The translations under genes and the position numbers were made by a program. A DNA stretch of 64,000 nucleotides from assembly GCF_000308755.1 (NCBI RefSeq), contig NZ_BAGF01000148.1, positions 31,382 to 95,381 on the forward strand, read 5' to 3'. Below the pieces are notes generated by a model. That model had not been told where the DNA came from. It saw only the letters and a program-made list of their open reading frames with translations, and ran no database searches. Source of the DNA: Nocardia pneumoniae NBRC 100136. Its GTDB lineage: Bacteria > Actinomycetota > Actinomycetes > Mycobacteriales > Mycobacteriaceae. The first letter of the stretch is position 1. Each line of letters opens with the position of its first letter. This document shows positions 51,321 through 59,432 of this stretch, piece by piece.

Positions 51321-53846
51321 CTAGATGAGCCGGGGGTCGCCGGTGCCGGGTCCGGTGCCGCTGGCGACGGCGGGTTTGTCGCCGGGCGCGGGGTTGTCGG
51401 GTGGTGTGGACAGGCGGGCGCGGGCGGCGGCGGCGATCTCGCGGGCGCGTCCCGGGGTCGGCGGAGGCAAGGGCCGGGTGGTGAGGGTGAACGGGCGGGC
51501 GTTCTGTCCGTCGACCAGCAGCCGCGCGGCGGCGTGGAAGGCATCGAGATGGGTCAGGTCGTGCTCGGACAGCCACGGGTCGGTGTGGCGAGCCAGATCG
51601 CGAGCGTCGTCGGGCGAGACGGCGAAGATGATCTTGTTGCGGGCGTTGGCGGAGATGCCGTCGCGCAGCTCGCGGGAGAGCTGGCCGAGGTTCTGGTGGG
51701 CGAGTAGCAGGGACAGGCGTAGCCCGCGGGCTTCGGCGAGCATGTCCTCGACGGGGGTGGACAGGTTCAGGAAGTTCTGGGCCTCGTCCAGCACGAGGGC
51801 GGCGTCGGGGCGGTCGGCGGCGGGGACGCGAGCGCGGGCGGTGACGGCCTGCCAGGTGCGCGCGACCAGTAGCGAGCCGACCAGGCGGCTGGTCTCCTCA
51901 CCGAGCGAGCCCTTCGGCAACCGCGCCAGGCAGATCCCGCCGTGGTCGAGGATGTCGGCGAACTCGACCGTGGAGGGTCCGCCCGCGATGGCCGCGCGCA
52001 CGAACGGCCGCAACAGGAACGCCCGCAGCTTGTTCAATAGCGGCCCGATGAGTTGGGCGCGGCCGGTGTCGCTGAGCTGTTCGTAGCTGTCCCAGAATCC
52101 GCGCAGGACCGGGTCGGGGGTGGTGCGGGTGACGCGATTGCGGAAGGCGGGTTCGGTGAGCAGGCGGGGCAGGTCGGCGAGGGTGGCGGTGCCGGGTTGG
52201 GCGCACAGGGTGAGCAGGCTCGCGCGCATGATGTCGTCGGTGCGCGGCCCCCACCATTGGTGGAAGATCCGGTGGAACACCGTGACGAGGTTGTCCACCG
52301 CCAGGTCGAGACCCGCGCGCCCGATCCGGCCGATGTCGAGGGGGTTCGCACACGGTGGCGGTGCGGTGGAGTCGGCGTCGAACAACACGACACGGTCACC
52401 GAGGCGGGACGGCAGCCGTGAGAGGACGTCGGTGACGAGGTCGCCTTTCGGGTCGATGACGATCGTCCCGCGCCCGGCGTCGGCGTCATCGAGGATCAGC
52501 CGCGCCAGCAGCGTGGACTTGCCGACGCCGGTGGGGCCGAGGATGTGCAAATGGTGGCGGGCGTCGGAGACCTTGACCGCGACCGGGCGGCGGCCACCGG
52601 TGTCGGCGAGGCCGAGAGGTTTCGTGTGCGGGCCGTCGATGGGGATCTGCGGTGCCGGGGTGAGGGCGCGGGCTCCGGCGCGTTGCAGGCCGGGCAGCCC
52701 GTCGTCGGTGGGCAGATGGGCGATTGTGGCGAGTTCGGGCACCGACAACACGTCCCCGCGCCCGAGTCGCCGCTCGGCCATCAGCAGGGCGAGTCGGATG
52801 CGGCGGCGTCGCCGGTAGTAGTTGTGGTCGGTGCAGGCCCCGAACACCGTCGCGAGAGCGTCCGCGCGCCCGCGTGCCACCGCCCGCGCCTCGGCTCGGC
52901 CTCGGTCGTCGGCTACAGGGATCGACACCGCGTAGCGCACGATGGTCTCCCAGTGCGGGCCCCGTGCTTTCACCGCTGCCGCTCGCGCGGCGGCGGTGTA
53001 TTCCATCGCGGTCTGCCGGTCACCCGACGCCGCGCCCGTGCCGCTGGCGCGGGCGGGCCGGGTGATGGGTCCTGGCGTGATCAGGTTCAGCACCTCGCGC
53101 GCCAGCGCCGTCACCAACCTGGCCGGTGCCGCCGCCGCCCCGGCAGTCCCGGCGCTGCGGGTGGCGTGGGCGACGCGGCGGCCGGTGACCGGGCGCGCGA
53201 GGATCTGCACGCACGCGGCCTGGCCGGGGGCGAGGTCGTCGGCGGCGGTGATCAGGTCCCGCACCAGATCGCCGCTGTAGTCGGTGCGCAGCGGCAGCCC
53301 TTCGCGGCGGCCCAACCGCAACTCACCCCCCGCCGCCACTCGCCGGGCGCGGTCCGTGGCGTCCGGCAGCGGGGGCCGGGCGGGGCGGGTGCTGTCGGTG
53401 TGCGCGCCGGGCCACGCCGAGGCGACCGCGCGTTCGATCAATCCGGGCGGAATGCTGCCGGGGACCCAGAGCCGGATCGCGGCCCCCTCTTCGGGAGTCA
53501 CGGTGTACTCGAACCCCAGATGCGGCTGCCCGAACAGCAGCCGCGCCAAGGCCGGGCGCAGCTGTCCGATCAGATGCGACCAGAACGCGAGCGCGCCTTT
53601 CGCGTCGACCTCGGGTGGGGTGAGCACGGTGATCTGGCGAGCCTGGGCACTCAGCCGGCGGCCTCGCCGCCGCGCCAGTGCCCGCGCCGCGGCGAGCACA
53701 CCGGCCACTGCCAGCACCACCACGATCGCGGCTGGGGATACCACGGCGTGCTCGATCGTCGCGGCGAGATCGCGCAGCGTCGCGCCGGGCGCGAGCAAAG
53801 CCCGGCCCAGCCGCCCCTGCTCGGGACTCGCCACGGTGGTGTTCAC
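51321..53846 (-). CDS. VirD4/TraG-type coupling ATPase
   Basis: 841 residues from GTG 53846 (GTGA overlap with the methyltransferase). An N-terminal membrane helix (AIVVVLAVAGVLAAARAL), then Walker A HILGPTGVGKSTLLARL near residue 436 with VIDPKGDLV, and Walker B ALVLDEAQNFLNL near 682. This is the hexameric coupling protein that delivers the nucleoprotein to the secretion channel. The neighbours (relaxation protein, VirB-like genes) support the role. Confidence 0.9.
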   Translation of the reverse strand: MNTTVASPEQGRLGRALLAPGATLRDLAATIEHAVVSPAAIVVVLAVAGVLAAARALARRRGRRLSAQARQITVLTPPEVDAKGALAFWSHLIGQLRPALARLLFGQPHLGFEYTVTPEEGAAIRLWVPGSIPPGLIERAVASAWPGAHTDSTRPARPPLPDATDRARRVAAGGELRLGRREGLPLRTDYSGDLVRDLITAADDLAPGQAACVQILARPVTGRRVAHATRSAGTAGAAAAPARLVTALAREVLNLITPGPITRPARASGTGAASGDRQTAMEYTAAARAAAVKARGPHWETIVRYAVSIPVADDRGRAEARAVARGRADALATVFGACTDHNYYRRRRRIRLALLMAERRLGRGDVLSVPELATIAHLPTDDGLPGLQRAGARALTPAPQIPIDGPHTKPLGLADTGGRRPVAVKVSDARHHLHILGPTGVGKSTLLARLILDDADAGRGTIVIDPKGDLVTDVLSRLPSRLGDRVVLFDADSTAPPPCANPLDIGRIGRAGLDLAVDNLVTVFHRIFHQWWGPRTDDIMRASLLTLCAQPGTATLADLPRLLTEPAFRNRVTRTTPDPVLRGFWDSYEQLSDTGRAQLIGPLLNKLRAFLLRPFVRAAIAGGPSTVEFADILDHGGICLARLPKGSLGEETSRLVGSLLVARTWQAVTARARVPAADRPDAALVLDEAQNFLNLSTPVEDMLAEARGLRLSLLLAHQNLGQLSRELRDGISANARNKIIFAVSPDDARDLARHTDPWLSEHDLTHLDAFHAAARLLVDGQNARPFTLTTRPLPPPTPGRAREIAAAARARLSTPPDNPAPGDKPAVASGTGPGTGDPRLI

Positions 53847-54868
53847 GCGGCCACCGACCCCGGCCCAGCGGTGGTGCTCGTGCCCCAGAACGGGGCGGCA
53901 CCGTACTGGAGTCGCGCGCGAGCACCCCGGGGGTCGGCGGACGCCGAGGGGGTGTCGGGCTTGCGGAAGATGACGACGTCCTCGTGCGCGATGAGATGCA
54001 TGGGCAGCCCGGCCGCGCGGTTCTTGACGATGAAGTCGCGCTGGAAGAAACTGCTGCGCGCGACGAGGTCTCCGTCGGACAGTCGCCCCAGTAGCGCGAC
54101 GCAGCGTTCGACGGGGACCAGCCCGGCGAGGGTGCCGCAGGCGATCAGGTGGGCGGGCAGGTTGACCAGTTCGGCGTGCTGCCGCCAGGGCCGCGCGGTG
54201 ATGACCACATGCCCGCCTGGGGCGAGGTATTCGGCGGCACCGGACAGGATGCGGGTGAACCCGCTCAACAGTCGGCCGAGCCCGACGTTGGCGAGGTTGC
54301 CGCGATCGAGTACCGCGCCGTAGCGGTGGTTGTATTTGTGGACGCCTTCCCCGGCGCGGACGCGGACATGGCCGTGGGTGGAGTCGCCGTAGGGCGGGGA
54401 GGTGATCACCAGATCCACCCGCCCCCGCAACTCCTGCGGCAACAGGGTCGGGAGCTTGCGGGCGTCACCGGTGTAGACGGCGGCATCGAGATCGATACCC
54501 GCCTCACGAGCGAGCCCGATATTGGTGCGCGCCAGCTCCGCCCATTGCTGCTCGTATTCGACACCGACCGCGCGGCGGCCGGTGTGCAGCGCTTCGACGA
54601 GTGTGGTGCCGATCCCGCACATCGGATCCAGCACGAGGTCACCGGGGCGGGTGTAGGCGGCGACGGCGTGCTGCACAATCGCGGGGAACATCTTCGCCGG
54701 GTGCTTGACGCTGTCGGGGTGATACCGGCCCCGCCGCTGCACCGCTGACGCGGTCTGGGCGGTCGCCCACACCGACACCGGCACGGCGGCCGGGCCGGTC
54801 CCTGTCGCGGTGCCGGAGTCTTGGGTTTCGGGATGGGTGGTGTCCGGGGTGGTGGGGTCGAGAGTCAT
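53843..54868 (-). CDS. DNA methyltransferase (TSPPY type, m4C or m6A)
   Basis: 341 residues. Motif I LVLDPMCGIGTTLVEA is at ~78-93 (SAM) and the catalytic motif IV TSPPYGDS at 156-163, the class that methylates the exocyclic amine of cytosine or adenine. HVVITARPWR and a final DVVIFRKP complete the fold. No restriction endonuclease gene is adjacent, so it is an orphan methyltransferase, possibly protecting the element on entry. The N-terminal ~30 residues are disordered. Confidence 0.88.
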   Translation of the reverse strand: MTLDPTTPDTTHPETQDSGTATGTGPAAVPVSVWATAQTASAVQRRGRYHPDSVKHPAKMFPAIVQHAVAAYTRPGDLVLDPMCGIGTTLVEALHTGRRAVGVEYEQQWAELARTNIGLAREAGIDLDAAVYTGDARKLPTLLPQELRGRVDLVITSPPYGDSTHGHVRVRAGEGVHKYNHRYGAVLDRGNLANVGLGRLLSGFTRILSGAAEYLAPGGHVVITARPWRQHAELVNLPAHLIACGTLAGLVPVERCVALLGRLSDGDLVARSSFFQRDFIVKNRAAGLPMHLIAHEDVVIFRKPDTPSASADPRGARARLQYGAAPFWGTSTTAGPGSVAA

Positions 54869-54961
54869 CGGGGTCCTACCTTCGCGAGATCGGTCGGTCG
54901 GTGGTGGTGGCTCGGTGTGCCCTCGACGGCGGTGGTGGGGGCGTGGGGGTGGCGGGAGGTG

Positions 54962-55666
54962 TCACTGCGGCGGGAGGGGCTCGGTGGAGCGGGGCAGCAG
55001 GAACGCGAACACGTCGGTGTGCGCGACGGCGTGCGCGACTGGATGCCGATCGGCGCCCGAGTCGGGTGCGTCTGCGGGTGGTGTGGCGGTGATGGTGGTG
55101 CCGGTGACGGGCACGGCGATGATGTGCTGGAGGTAGAGCAGATCGGCGGCCTGGGCGGCGGCCACGACCGCACCGGCCGGATCGATCAGCACACCGGAGC
55201 GGCTGTGGCGGCAGCGCCCGAGCACGACCAGCAGCCCGCCTGCCGCCATCCGCTCGACCGCGAGCGCGGCGACCTGTTCGGCGGCGGCTACCGGGTCGAG
55301 GTGATCGGCCAGCAAACTCACCACGACCAGGTCCACCGGCTCACTCGCACCGGTGCGCGGGGCGGGGTTGTCCTCGCTGTGGCGGCCCAGCGCCGCCACC
55401 GCCGCCATCGCCGCTGCCGTGTCCGGTTCGATCACCCGCAGTTCGCCGCGACTGGCGGGAGGGGGCCAGCCGATCAACAACACCCGGTACCCGGGAGCGG
55501 AGAACTCGCGCACCGCGCGGGACAGGATCGGTTCGGGCCAGCGGTCGCTAGGATCGAGGGCCTCGGTTCCGGCGGCCCACAGGGTCGAGGGGACCGCTAC
55601 CGGGACCGTCGCGCGGGTGGTGGCGGTGACGGACCGGGATGGACGCTGACGAGATGTCGCAGTCAT
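54962..55666 (-). CDS. Degenerate methyltransferase-like protein
   Basis: 234 residues from ATG 55666 (AGGAG upstream). The order of segments follows the active methyltransferase downstream: REFSAPGYRVLLIGWPPP in place of motif I, VDLVVVSLLADHL where VDLVITSPPYGD stands, RMAAGGLLVVLGRCRHS for YLAPGGHVVITARPW, and HTDVFAFLLP for HEDVVIFRKP. Both the GxG-type SAM motif and TSPPY are lost. Interpreted as a catalytically dead paralogue, perhaps a regulatory or specificity subunit. Confidence 0.65.
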   Translation of the reverse strand: MTATSRQRPSRSVTATTRATVPVAVPSTLWAAGTEALDPSDRWPEPILSRAVREFSAPGYRVLLIGWPPPASRGELRVIEPDTAAAMAAVAALGRHSEDNPAPRTGASEPVDLVVVSLLADHLDPVAAAEQVAALAVERMAAGGLLVVLGRCRHSRSGVLIDPAGAVVAAAQAADLLYLQHIIAVPVTGTTITATPPADAPDSGADRHPVAHAVAHTDVFAFLLPRSTEPLPPQ

Positions 55667-55897
55667 GGGGATGCTCCTGACGGTGGGAGAAAGATGCCTC
55701 TACTGAAGTAATCCCGCCGAAAACGCCATTTTTGGACACCTGTAACCGATATTTCTTTGCGCGAGTTTTTCGCGGCTTCGGAATCAGCTCTCGGCATCGC
55801 TACTCCGAAAGCGCGGAGCGCCCTCGTGTCCGGTTGAGAAGAATATTTTTTCCGCGTGCATCCGAATGGTTGCCACAGCCGATGTCCGACCACCCCT

Positions 55898-56073
55898 AAA
55901 ACACCCCCGAAACACCCCCGCCCATACACAACCCCTGCTAGTAGGTGCCGCGTGCGAGGGTATGACGGGTGCGCAACGGTGGTGTGCCAGAGGGTTACTC
56001 ACCCGAGTGGGGTGGCCGTGGGTGTGGGTCAGGGGTGTCGCGGGGGTGTTTTGGGTGTGTTTTGGGGGTGTGT
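55898..56073. repeat. Inverted clusters of 11-bp iterons between divergent operons
   Basis: AAACACCCCCG occurs twice in tandem (55899-55909 and 55910-55920). In the opposite orientation, CGGGGGTGTTT (56041-56051), TGGGTGTGTTT (56052-56062) and TGGGGGTGTGT (56063-56073) continue the same 11-bp period. The 12-mers at 55898-55909 and 56041-56052 are exact inverted copies. The rest of the 55667-56128 gap shows no gene. Likely a shared control site, origin or transfer region; G-quadruplex potential is also present. Confidence 0.65.
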
Positions 56074-56128
56074 CTCCGGTGTTCTTGTCGGGTCGGAATC
56101 TTCCGCGTTTTCCACGAGCAGGGAGCAG

Positions 56129-57139
56129 ATGGTGACGGAATCGAAGTATGGGAATTCATCATGGCGGATCGGGGTGGTGCGCTCGCCTTTATCGGTGGCG
56201 TCCTCGGCATTCGAGCGGATCGCCGCGCAGGAATTGCCCGCCGACCCGCGACCGGTACCGCAACCGGTCCCGTGGAGCAGGGTGCAGTCGTGGCGCGGGT
56301 TACGCGCGCTGCTGTGCGAGCCCGGCGTGCCGACCGCTCGCGTCGACCAGATCTGGGTGTGGCTGATCGAGCGGTCCCGCGCCTACGGCGAGGACGCGAC
56401 CCTGGTGTGCGCGAGCCTGGCGTATCCGATGCTCGCGGGCACGGCCGGATTGTTCGCCGCACCCGCCAGCCCGCAGCGCCACGACATCGAGTCCGAGGTA
56501 CTGACCGGATTCCTCACCCACCTCGAGCGCGTCGAACTGGATCAGCCGGGCGTGTGGCACCGACTGCGGTGGGCGAGCTACCGCGCCGCGATCAGGGCTG
56601 TCCGTCAACAAGACGTGATCACGGAGTCGGTCGCCGACCACGACGACGACCTCGACCGCGATCTCGATCCGAGCGCGAAGAACCGCCGGGTGATGGTGAC
56701 CGAGCCGGGTCACCCCGAGACCGTTCTCGCCCTGGCCGTCGCCGACGGAGTCATCACCGCCGGGGCCGCCGAGCTGATCGCCCTCACCCGGTGGGAGCAC
56801 CGCCCGCTGAACTGCCTGGCCGCCGAACGCGGCGACTCGCACTGGGCGTTACGCAAACGACGCCAACGCGCCGAAGCGCGACTCGTGGCATGGCTGGCCG
56901 AGCGCGCCCGCGACACCGCAGCCGCCACCACCACCGAAACCCGCGTCCTGAACACGCTGCCCAGCCACAACCACGCCACCGCCACCGCCGCCGCCGACAC
57001 GGACTCGACGCACCGGGATCGGCGGCGAGCCACCCACCGCACACGAACACCACAGCCCCGCCGCCGCGCGATCGAGCAGACCTCGCCCACACCGGCCCGC
57101 CCCGACACCGACGACCAGGAGGTGCGCTCATGCGCATGA
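56129..57139 (+). CDS. Sigma-factor-like HTH protein heading the VirB operon
   Basis: 336 residues from ATG 56129 (GGGAG upstream; GTG 56132 possible). The middle region (ESEVLTGFLTHLERVELDQPGVWHRLRWASYRAAIRAVRQ) resembles a helical sigma-2-type region. ITAGAAELIALTRWEHRPLNCLAAERGDSHWALRKRRQRAEARL resembles a sigma region 4 helix-turn-helix. The tail is Thr/Arg-rich. It overlaps the pilin gene by 10 bases and probably controls transfer-gene transcription. Not a clear member of one sigma family. Confidence 0.65.
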   Translation: MVTESKYGNSSWRIGVVRSPLSVASSAFERIAAQELPADPRPVPQPVPWSRVQSWRGLRALLCEPGVPTARVDQIWVWLIERSRAYGEDATLVCASLAYPMLAGTAGLFAAPASPQRHDIESEVLTGFLTHLERVELDQPGVWHRLRWASYRAAIRAVRQQDVITESVADHDDDLDRDLDPSAKNRRVMVTEPGHPETVLALAVADGVITAGAAELIALTRWEHRPLNCLAAERGDSHWALRKRRQRAEARLVAWLAERARDTAAATTTETRVLNTLPSHNHATATAAADTDSTHRDRRRATHRTRTPQPRRRAIEQTSPTPARPDTDDQEVRSCA

Positions 57140-57537
57140 ACCGACTCTTCGACACAGCCCCAACACCGCAGCGCCGGGCGCGCGTCGTTCGTGTTCGGCG
57201 GTGGGCGACGCTCCCAGCGACCGCCTGCACGATCGCGGTCGTCCTGGTGGTCGCGGCCAGTTCGGCGGTGGCCTCACCACCCGGGCCGCAGGTGCTGGCG
57301 ATCGCGTCCTCGCTGGACCAGGTGCTCGACAACCTGCGCAACTGGCTGATCGGCATCCTCGCCGCCCTGGCAACGGTCTGCTTCACCGTCGCCGGAGCCC
57401 GCTACCTCATCGGCGCGGGTGACCCGGCCGAGATGGAGAAGGCCAAGAGCGCCTTCCGCGCGGCCTGCCTCGGGTACGCGCTGGCGATGCTGGCACCGGT
57501 CATCGTCACCGTCCTCAAGTCGATCGTCGGGGCCTGA
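57130..57537 (+). CDS. VirB2/TrbC-like pilin or membrane subunit
   Basis: 135 residues. A basic start and first hydrophobic segment with signal-like end (CTIAVVLVVAASSAVASPP) are followed by a short loop and two further helices (WLIGILAALATVCFTVAGARYLIGAG; LGYALAMLAPVIVTVLKSIV). GDPAEMEKAKSAFRAACLGYALA between them is typical of VirB2-like proteins of Gram-positive T4SS. Overlaps the regulator's end and precedes the VirB6-like gene by 2 bases. Confidence 0.8.
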   Translation: MRMNRLFDTAPTPQRRARVVRVRRWATLPATACTIAVVLVVAASSAVASPPGPQVLAIASSLDQVLDNLRNWLIGILAALATVCFTVAGARYLIGAGDPAEMEKAKSAFRAACLGYALAMLAPVIVTVLKSIVGA

Positions 57538-57539
57538 CG

Positions 57540-59432
57540 GTGAGCGCCCCGGTTCCCGCCCGCTCCACGCCTGCCTGCGGGCGGCGGGTATCGCGCACGG
57601 GCCGCGCGGCTGCGGCCACGGTGGCGGTGGTGCTCGCGGCGGTGCTGCTCACCCTCACCGGTGTTGTGAGCGCCGCCGCGCAACCACCGACGCCGCCCGT
57701 GCCGGTGCCCTCGGCTCCGACGACACCCGCACCCACCACCGCCACACCGGCTCCGACCTCGGCGGTGCCTCCGTCACGCTGGGTCACGCCTCCACCCACC
57801 ACCACTCCGGCATCGCCCACCCCAGGTGTGCCCGACTCGACGGCCCCCACCCCGGGCACGGCGGGGCCGGGGGCGGGTGAGTGCGGGGTGAGCAACATCT
57901 CCGGGTGCGTAGCGAAAGCCATCGACGGGTTCTTCCAGCGGTTGGTCGACTCCGCGCTCAACCCGCTGCTGGAATTGCTCTCGCATACCCTGCTCACCAC
58001 CCCCGAACCCGGCGAGCTGCCGCAGGTGGGAGCACTGTGGTCGCAGTCGTGGCAGCTGGTCGCGGCGATGTATGTGCTGGTGGTGATGGCGGCCGGGGTG
58101 CTGCTGATGGTGCGGGAGACCCTGCAGACCCGGTGGTCGATCCGCGAGCTGGCACCACGGCTGCTGGTCGGATTCATCGCCGGAGCGATGAGCATGGTCA
58201 TCGCCACCACCGCGATCGGGTTCGCCAACGCCCTCGCCCAAGCCCTCGCCGGGAACGGCGTCGACTCCAATTCGGCGGCAGCCGCCTTGACCGAGTTGAC
58301 CGCGACCGGCGGCAACAGCGGGATCTTCGCGCTGCTGCTGATGGTCGCGTTGATGGTGATGCTGGTCGTGCTGCTGGTCGCCTACGTGGTGCGCGTCGCG
58401 GTCACCGTCCTGCTGATCGTCGCCGCTCCTTTGGCGTTGATGTGCCATGCCCTGCCGGGCACCGAGGCGGTGGCGCGGTGGTGGTGGAGATCGTTCGCGG
58501 CGTGCCTGGCGATCCAGGTGGTGCAGTCACTGACCTTGGTGACGATGCTGCGGGTGTTCCTCACCCCCGATGGGTGGGAGTTCTTCGGCCCCAACGCAGG
58601 CGGGATCGTGGACCTGATCGTGGCACTCGCGTTGATGGGAGTGTTGATCAAGACCCCGTTCTGGCTGCTATCGGTGCTGCGGATCGGGCACGGCCGCAGC
58701 TTCCTCGGCTCGATCGCGCGCAGCTACGTCGTCTACAAAACCTTCGGCCTCCTCAAAGGCGGCGGGCACACCCCCGGCGGGGCGCGTGCGGGTGCGGCCC
58801 CACCCCGCCAGCCACGAGCACCCCGGCGCCGGGCCGCGACGACCGGGCCACCGGACCCCTACGCGCGGGTACGCGCCACCCGCGACGGCCAGCTGATGCT
58901 GCCCCTGGAAGGCGTGCGCCGGGTCCGGCGGCCACCGAACTCGAACCACGCCGCGCACCCCGACGCGACGAGCACCGCCTCGGCTCGTCCGGCCCGCGCG
59001 CCGCGCGGGAGGCAACTCGCGTTCGACTTCACCCCGACCGACCCCTACCGGGGGACTCGTCCCGGCCGCGACGGTCAGTATCCGCTGCCGATCCCGGTGA
59101 CCAGAGTCAAGCCCACACGACCGCCCGAACCTCCACCCGCGCCAGCGCGTGCGACGGTGCCGCGAGGCCGTCGACCCGAACAGCTCGCGTTCGATTTCGA
59201 GCCACCGCCACCGGCCGACCCCTACGAGCGGCTCCGGCCGACACGCAGCGGCCAGTACCCGCTGCCGTTCCCGGTGACCCGCGCGAAACCCGCACCGCCA
59301 CCACGCACACCACCCCAACCACCCCCGCCCGCACCGGTGCGGTCGGCCGGGCGGCAACTGCATCTGCCGTTACCCGACCTGCCCGTGCGCCGCCGCACCC
59401 CCCGCGCTCCCCGAGGAGGAAAACTTCGATGA
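57540..59432 (+). CDS. VirB6/TrbL-like polytopic membrane protein
   Basis: 630 residues from GTG 57540. Signal peptide, then a Pro/Thr-rich segment, then at least six membrane helices between about 165 and 395 (including LVAAMYVLVVMAAGVLLMV, LLMVALMVMLVVLLVAYVV). The cytoplasmic C-terminal ~230 residues are Arg/Pro-rich and contain a repeated block (DPY-R-R-T-R-G-QYPLP-PVTR at three sites), a probable docking repeat for the ATPase. It overlaps the VirB4 gene by four bases (ATGA). Confidence 0.83.
   Translation: MSAPVPARSTPACGRRVSRTGRAAAATVAVVLAAVLLTLTGVVSAAAQPPTPPVPVPSAPTTPAPTTATPAPTSAVPPSRWVTPPPTTTPASPTPGVPDSTAPTPGTAGPGAGECGVSNISGCVAKAIDGFFQRLVDSALNPLLELLSHTLLTTPEPGELPQVGALWSQSWQLVAAMYVLVVMAAGVLLMVRETLQTRWSIRELAPRLLVGFIAGAMSMVIATTAIGFANALAQALAGNGVDSNSAAAALTELTATGGNSGIFALLLMVALMVMLVVLLVAYVVRVAVTVLLIVAAPLALMCHALPGTEAVARWWWRSFAACLAIQVVQSLTLVTMLRVFLTPDGWEFFGPNAGGIVDLIVALALMGVLIKTPFWLLSVLRIGHGRSFLGSIARSYVVYKTFGLLKGGGHTPGGARAGAAPPRQPRAPRRRAATTGPPDPYARVRATRDGQLMLPLEGVRRVRRPPNSNHAAHPDATSTASARPARAPRGRQLAFDFTPTDPYRGTRPGRDGQYPLPIPVTRVKPTRPPEPPPAPARATVPRGRRPEQLAFDFEPPPPADPYERLRPTRSGQYPLPFPVTRAKPAPPPRTPPQPPPPAPVRSAGRQLHLPLPDLPVRRRTPRAPRGGKLR

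Noticed and set aside
57881..59428. N-terminal 516 residues of a 1505-codon frame as part of VirB4
   Set aside because: Arg-rich shadow of the VirB6-like gene; ATG 59429 has a strong RBS and starts the PrgI-like segment.
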